7,520 nt of DNA from Kiritimatiellia bacterium (lineage in GTDB: Bacteria > Verrucomicrobiota > Kiritimatiellia > RFP12 > UBA1067), in the NCBI GenBank assembly GCA_028707675.1, contig JAQWAM010000052.1, positions 1-7,520 of the forward strand, written 5' to 3'. The translations under genes were made by a program, and so were the position numbers. Below, piece after piece: positions 5,598 to 7,520 of the stretch (its first letter is position 1; each line of letters begins with the position of its first letter). The notes under the pieces were generated by a model, which did not search any database, was not told the DNA's origin, and saw nothing but the letters and a program-made list of their open reading frames with translations.

Positions 5598-7520
5598 GTT
5601 CCTTTGATCGATGATAATTTCCGGTCGCCTCGCAAGTGCGCAAGGCGCGGTTGAACAACCGCATCATTTTGACGCTGCTGGCGACTTGCGCTCTGGCGCA
5701 TGACGACGCGACCGGACCGAATGCCGCTGGCAGACGTGTCCAGCCCTGCCCGTCGTTTTCTTCACCGCTGCCGCCGCTACCGTCCACAATCGCGCTGACC
5801 ATCCCGGCGGCAAAGTCGCAAATGAACACGGCGTGATGAATCTCGGACAGTTTTATCACATTGGCCGCCGTCTGCCACGAGGCCGCAAGGTCGCCGTCGA
5901 ACAAACTTATGCGCAGCGTCACCCCGCCGGCTTTTTTGAGCGCTTCAACTTTTATTCCGCGCTTGCCGTCGAAATTGCTGAACAGAACCGTGCCGTAGTC
6001 AAGCTGCTCCAAAAGCAGCAGAAACTCCAGCGTGAACCCGCCGCAGTCCGCCGCGCCGAAGCCGGCAGGAACGTCCAGCTCGTGCGGAGCGCCGTCATGG
6101 AAACGCGCCTCTGACAGCAAGCCGTTCCCGCACAGTCCGACACCGGAAAGATCAGCGCCAAGCCCCGACAACAGTTGCGTCGGAGGCTCTGTCAACGATA
6201 CGCGTCCCCCACAGACAGTGGCGAACCAAAAACGCCCTTTCTTTTCGATCATGTCCGCCACAGCGCAATCTTGCGCCGCCTCTTCGCCGGCATAGAGCAG
6301 AAGTTCGGGTTCGGACCACACGACAGAACCTTCGTTCGTCGCTGCACTCCCGCAAACAAACACCTCGGACACTCTTGATTCCAGACCGGCGCGCGGCGCT
6401 TGACGATTACTGACACACAGCAGATGCCGACCGGCGCCCGTGCGGAAAACCCGCGGGTACATACCGCCAGTCTTTAGTCTGCGCCGCGCGCTCCCCACAA
6501 CAACCGGCTCCGGTTTTGACCAGCTTTTACCGGCATCGCGGCTGACGCTCTGTGCTAAAAAGCCGCTGTCGTTGAAAACGCTAATAATCGTCCCGTCGGC
6601 GAGAGACATCAATTGATGCGGTGACTGCCATCCCCCTGAATCAGGAGCGCGGATACCCCGCTCCCCCTCAGGCAGAAGACGGAAACGGACCAGCGCCGGA
6701 TTGCGCTCGGACAATATGTTGTCTGACACGACTGCCCAACAGTCCCCGGCAGAGGCAACAGCCCCGGACATCTTCGTAAGCGCGAACAAAACCTCTCGAC
6801 CGCACAAAACCGGCTTGCCGTCAAACCGGAAAAGCACACGACCTCCTTGCCAAAGGTTTTGTAGATTTCGATCCTTTGTTTGGAAGTTCGCCAGATATTG
6901 TTTTTCCGACCAGCTCATCCCTCCGTCGTCAGAGTGCCTGTAGGCCATTCTACAGGACGGAGCCGTGTGCTCAGTCTTTTTCAAATCGTCCGCGCAAAAA
7001 CCATAAAAAGCGTACACCCGTCCGAAAGGAGTCACCAGTCCATTGACCCAAGCTTCACCCTGCATGTTACCGCCTTCGATAACCGCAGGTGATGACCATG
7101 AACGGCCTTCGTCCTTGCTGACCGACGACACCAACCGTCTAGTCTTACTTTTGCCGTGTTCACTTTCAGCGATTGCCAAACCGGTCCAGTCGCCGTCACG
7201 ATTGACCATGAAAAACGGCTGCCTGCATGGCGCAAAAACATCGGCACACACGCCGTTACCGATATTTCTGGAATCGTCTAATATCCGACGGGGCCGCCGA
7301 GGATGCGCGTCAGGCTGAGCGCACAGCAACTGTTCCGCGGCCAAAGGACCGTCCGTCACACGCCAGACGTCCAACCATCCCACGAAAGAATTCGAGAACG
7401 ATTCGCGGCCTGCCAAAGTGAAATCGGCAAACCCGTGAGAGCGATCCGGTGCCGCTGGATTTATTATCGAGCTTTGCCATACCCCGTCGAGGTAAAGCTG
7501 CCAGACCCCTTTGCCCGCCG
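5593..7520 (-). CDS. Sialidase-like BNR/Asp-box protein flanked by LamG-like domains (N-terminus outside window)
   Basis: The frame is open from the right edge of the window to a TAG at 5595-5593, giving 641 visible residues (residue 1 = codon at 7518). Residues 1-65 look like the end of a LamG/concanavalin-like domain (LYLDG at 8-12, GWLDVWRV at 47-54, then an Ala/Leu-rich tail). Residues about 85-465 form a sialidase-type beta-propeller with three Asp boxes of the form S-x-D-x-G-x-x-W at 134-141, 196-203 and 326-333. Residues about 468-630 look like a second LamG-like domain (VLFSNFDGKRG near 511-521, ending MRLFNRAL). GH33 sialidases remove terminal sialic acids from glycans, but I do not see a clear FRIP-type arginine motif, so activity is unproven and a non-catalytic or different exo-glycosidase role is possible. 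A signal peptide would lie outside the window. A TTG at 7416 is not the real start, since LamG-like sequence continues upstream of it. Confidence 0.8.
   Translation of the reverse strand, partial: AGKGVWQLYLDGVWQSSIINPAAPDRSHGFADFTLAGRESFSNSFVGWLDVWRVTDGPLAAEQLLCAQPDAHPRRPRRILDDSRNIGNGVCADVFAPCRQPFFMVNRDGDWTGLAIAESEHGKSKTRRLVSSVSKDEGRSWSSPAVIEGGNMQGEAWVNGLVTPFGRVYAFYGFCADDLKKTEHTAPSCRMAYRHSDDGGMSWSEKQYLANFQTKDRNLQNLWQGGRVLFRFDGKPVLCGREVLFALTKMSGAVASAGDCWAVVSDNILSERNPALVRFRLLPEGERGIRAPDSGGWQSPHQLMSLADGTIISVFNDSGFLAQSVSRDAGKSWSKPEPVVVGSARRRLKTGGMYPRVFRTGAGRHLLCVSNRQAPRAGLESRVSEVFVCGSAATNEGSVVWSEPELLLYAGEEAAQDCAVADMIEKKGRFWFATVCGGRVSLTEPPTQLLSGLGADLSGVGLCGNGLLSEARFHDGAPHELDVPAGFGAADCGGFTLEFLLLLEQLDYGTVLFSNFDGKRGIKVEALKKAGGVTLRISLFDGDLAASWQTAANVIKLSEIHHAVFICDFAAGMVSAIVDGSGGSGEENDGQGWTRLPAAFGPVASSCARAQVASSVKMMRLFNRALRTCEATGNYHRSKER

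Noticed and set aside
1..7520. tRNA or rRNA genes, CRISPR arrays, insertion sequences, attachment sites
   Set aside because: I saw no cloverleaf-like segment, regularly spaced repeats, transposase-like protein or long terminal inverted repeats by eye; nearly all of the window is occupied by coding sequence.

Overview
The window is GC-rich bacterial DNA with tightly packed genes on both strands. It falls into two blocks that point toward each other. The mix of a multidomain sialidase-like protein with LamG folds and a radical SAM/SPASM cassette of this style suggests a gut- or sediment-type bacterium. The PVC superphylum (Lentisphaerae, Kiritimatiellae or Verrucomicrobia) is my best guess, but it is inferred from gene style only; no marker gene fixes the taxonomy.

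Left block, plus strand, about 2-2501: three overlapping genes that read as one translationally coupled unit. First is the C-terminal part of a radical SAM protein with a SPASM domain, cut by the window edge. It overlaps by four bases (ATGA) a 252-residue protein that lacks a radical SAM cluster motif but ends in a SPASM-like cysteine group. That gene in turn overlaps a complete radical SAM/SPASM enzyme with a CX3CX2C cluster motif and all seven SPASM cysteines. Two SPASM-type radical SAM enzymes plus a cysteine-rich partner is the architecture of peptide- or protein-modifying (RiPP-like) maturation systems. No convincing precursor peptide is visible here, so the substrate is unknown and may be encoded upstream of base 1. 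A 60-codon frame (2477-2659) overlaps the end of the third gene and runs into the opposing gene. It may be a small fourth gene, a remnant, or chance.

Convergent gap, about 2502-2625: I see no strong terminator.

Right block, minus strand, about 7520 down to 2626: three genes transcribed leftward with almost no spacing. These are a sialidase-like BNR/Asp-box protein between two LamG-like domains (N-terminus beyond the window), a 580-residue protein with a central coiled coil and a C-terminal YacP/NYN-type (PIN-like) ribonuclease domain, and an RsmC/RlmG-like two-domain methyltransferase. The ribonuclease and methyltransferase genes are joined by a TGATG stop/start overlap. Both families act on RNA or ribosomes elsewhere, so a shared rRNA or translation-related role is a reasonable inference. 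The sialidase-like gene appears to share the transcript but has no obvious functional link.
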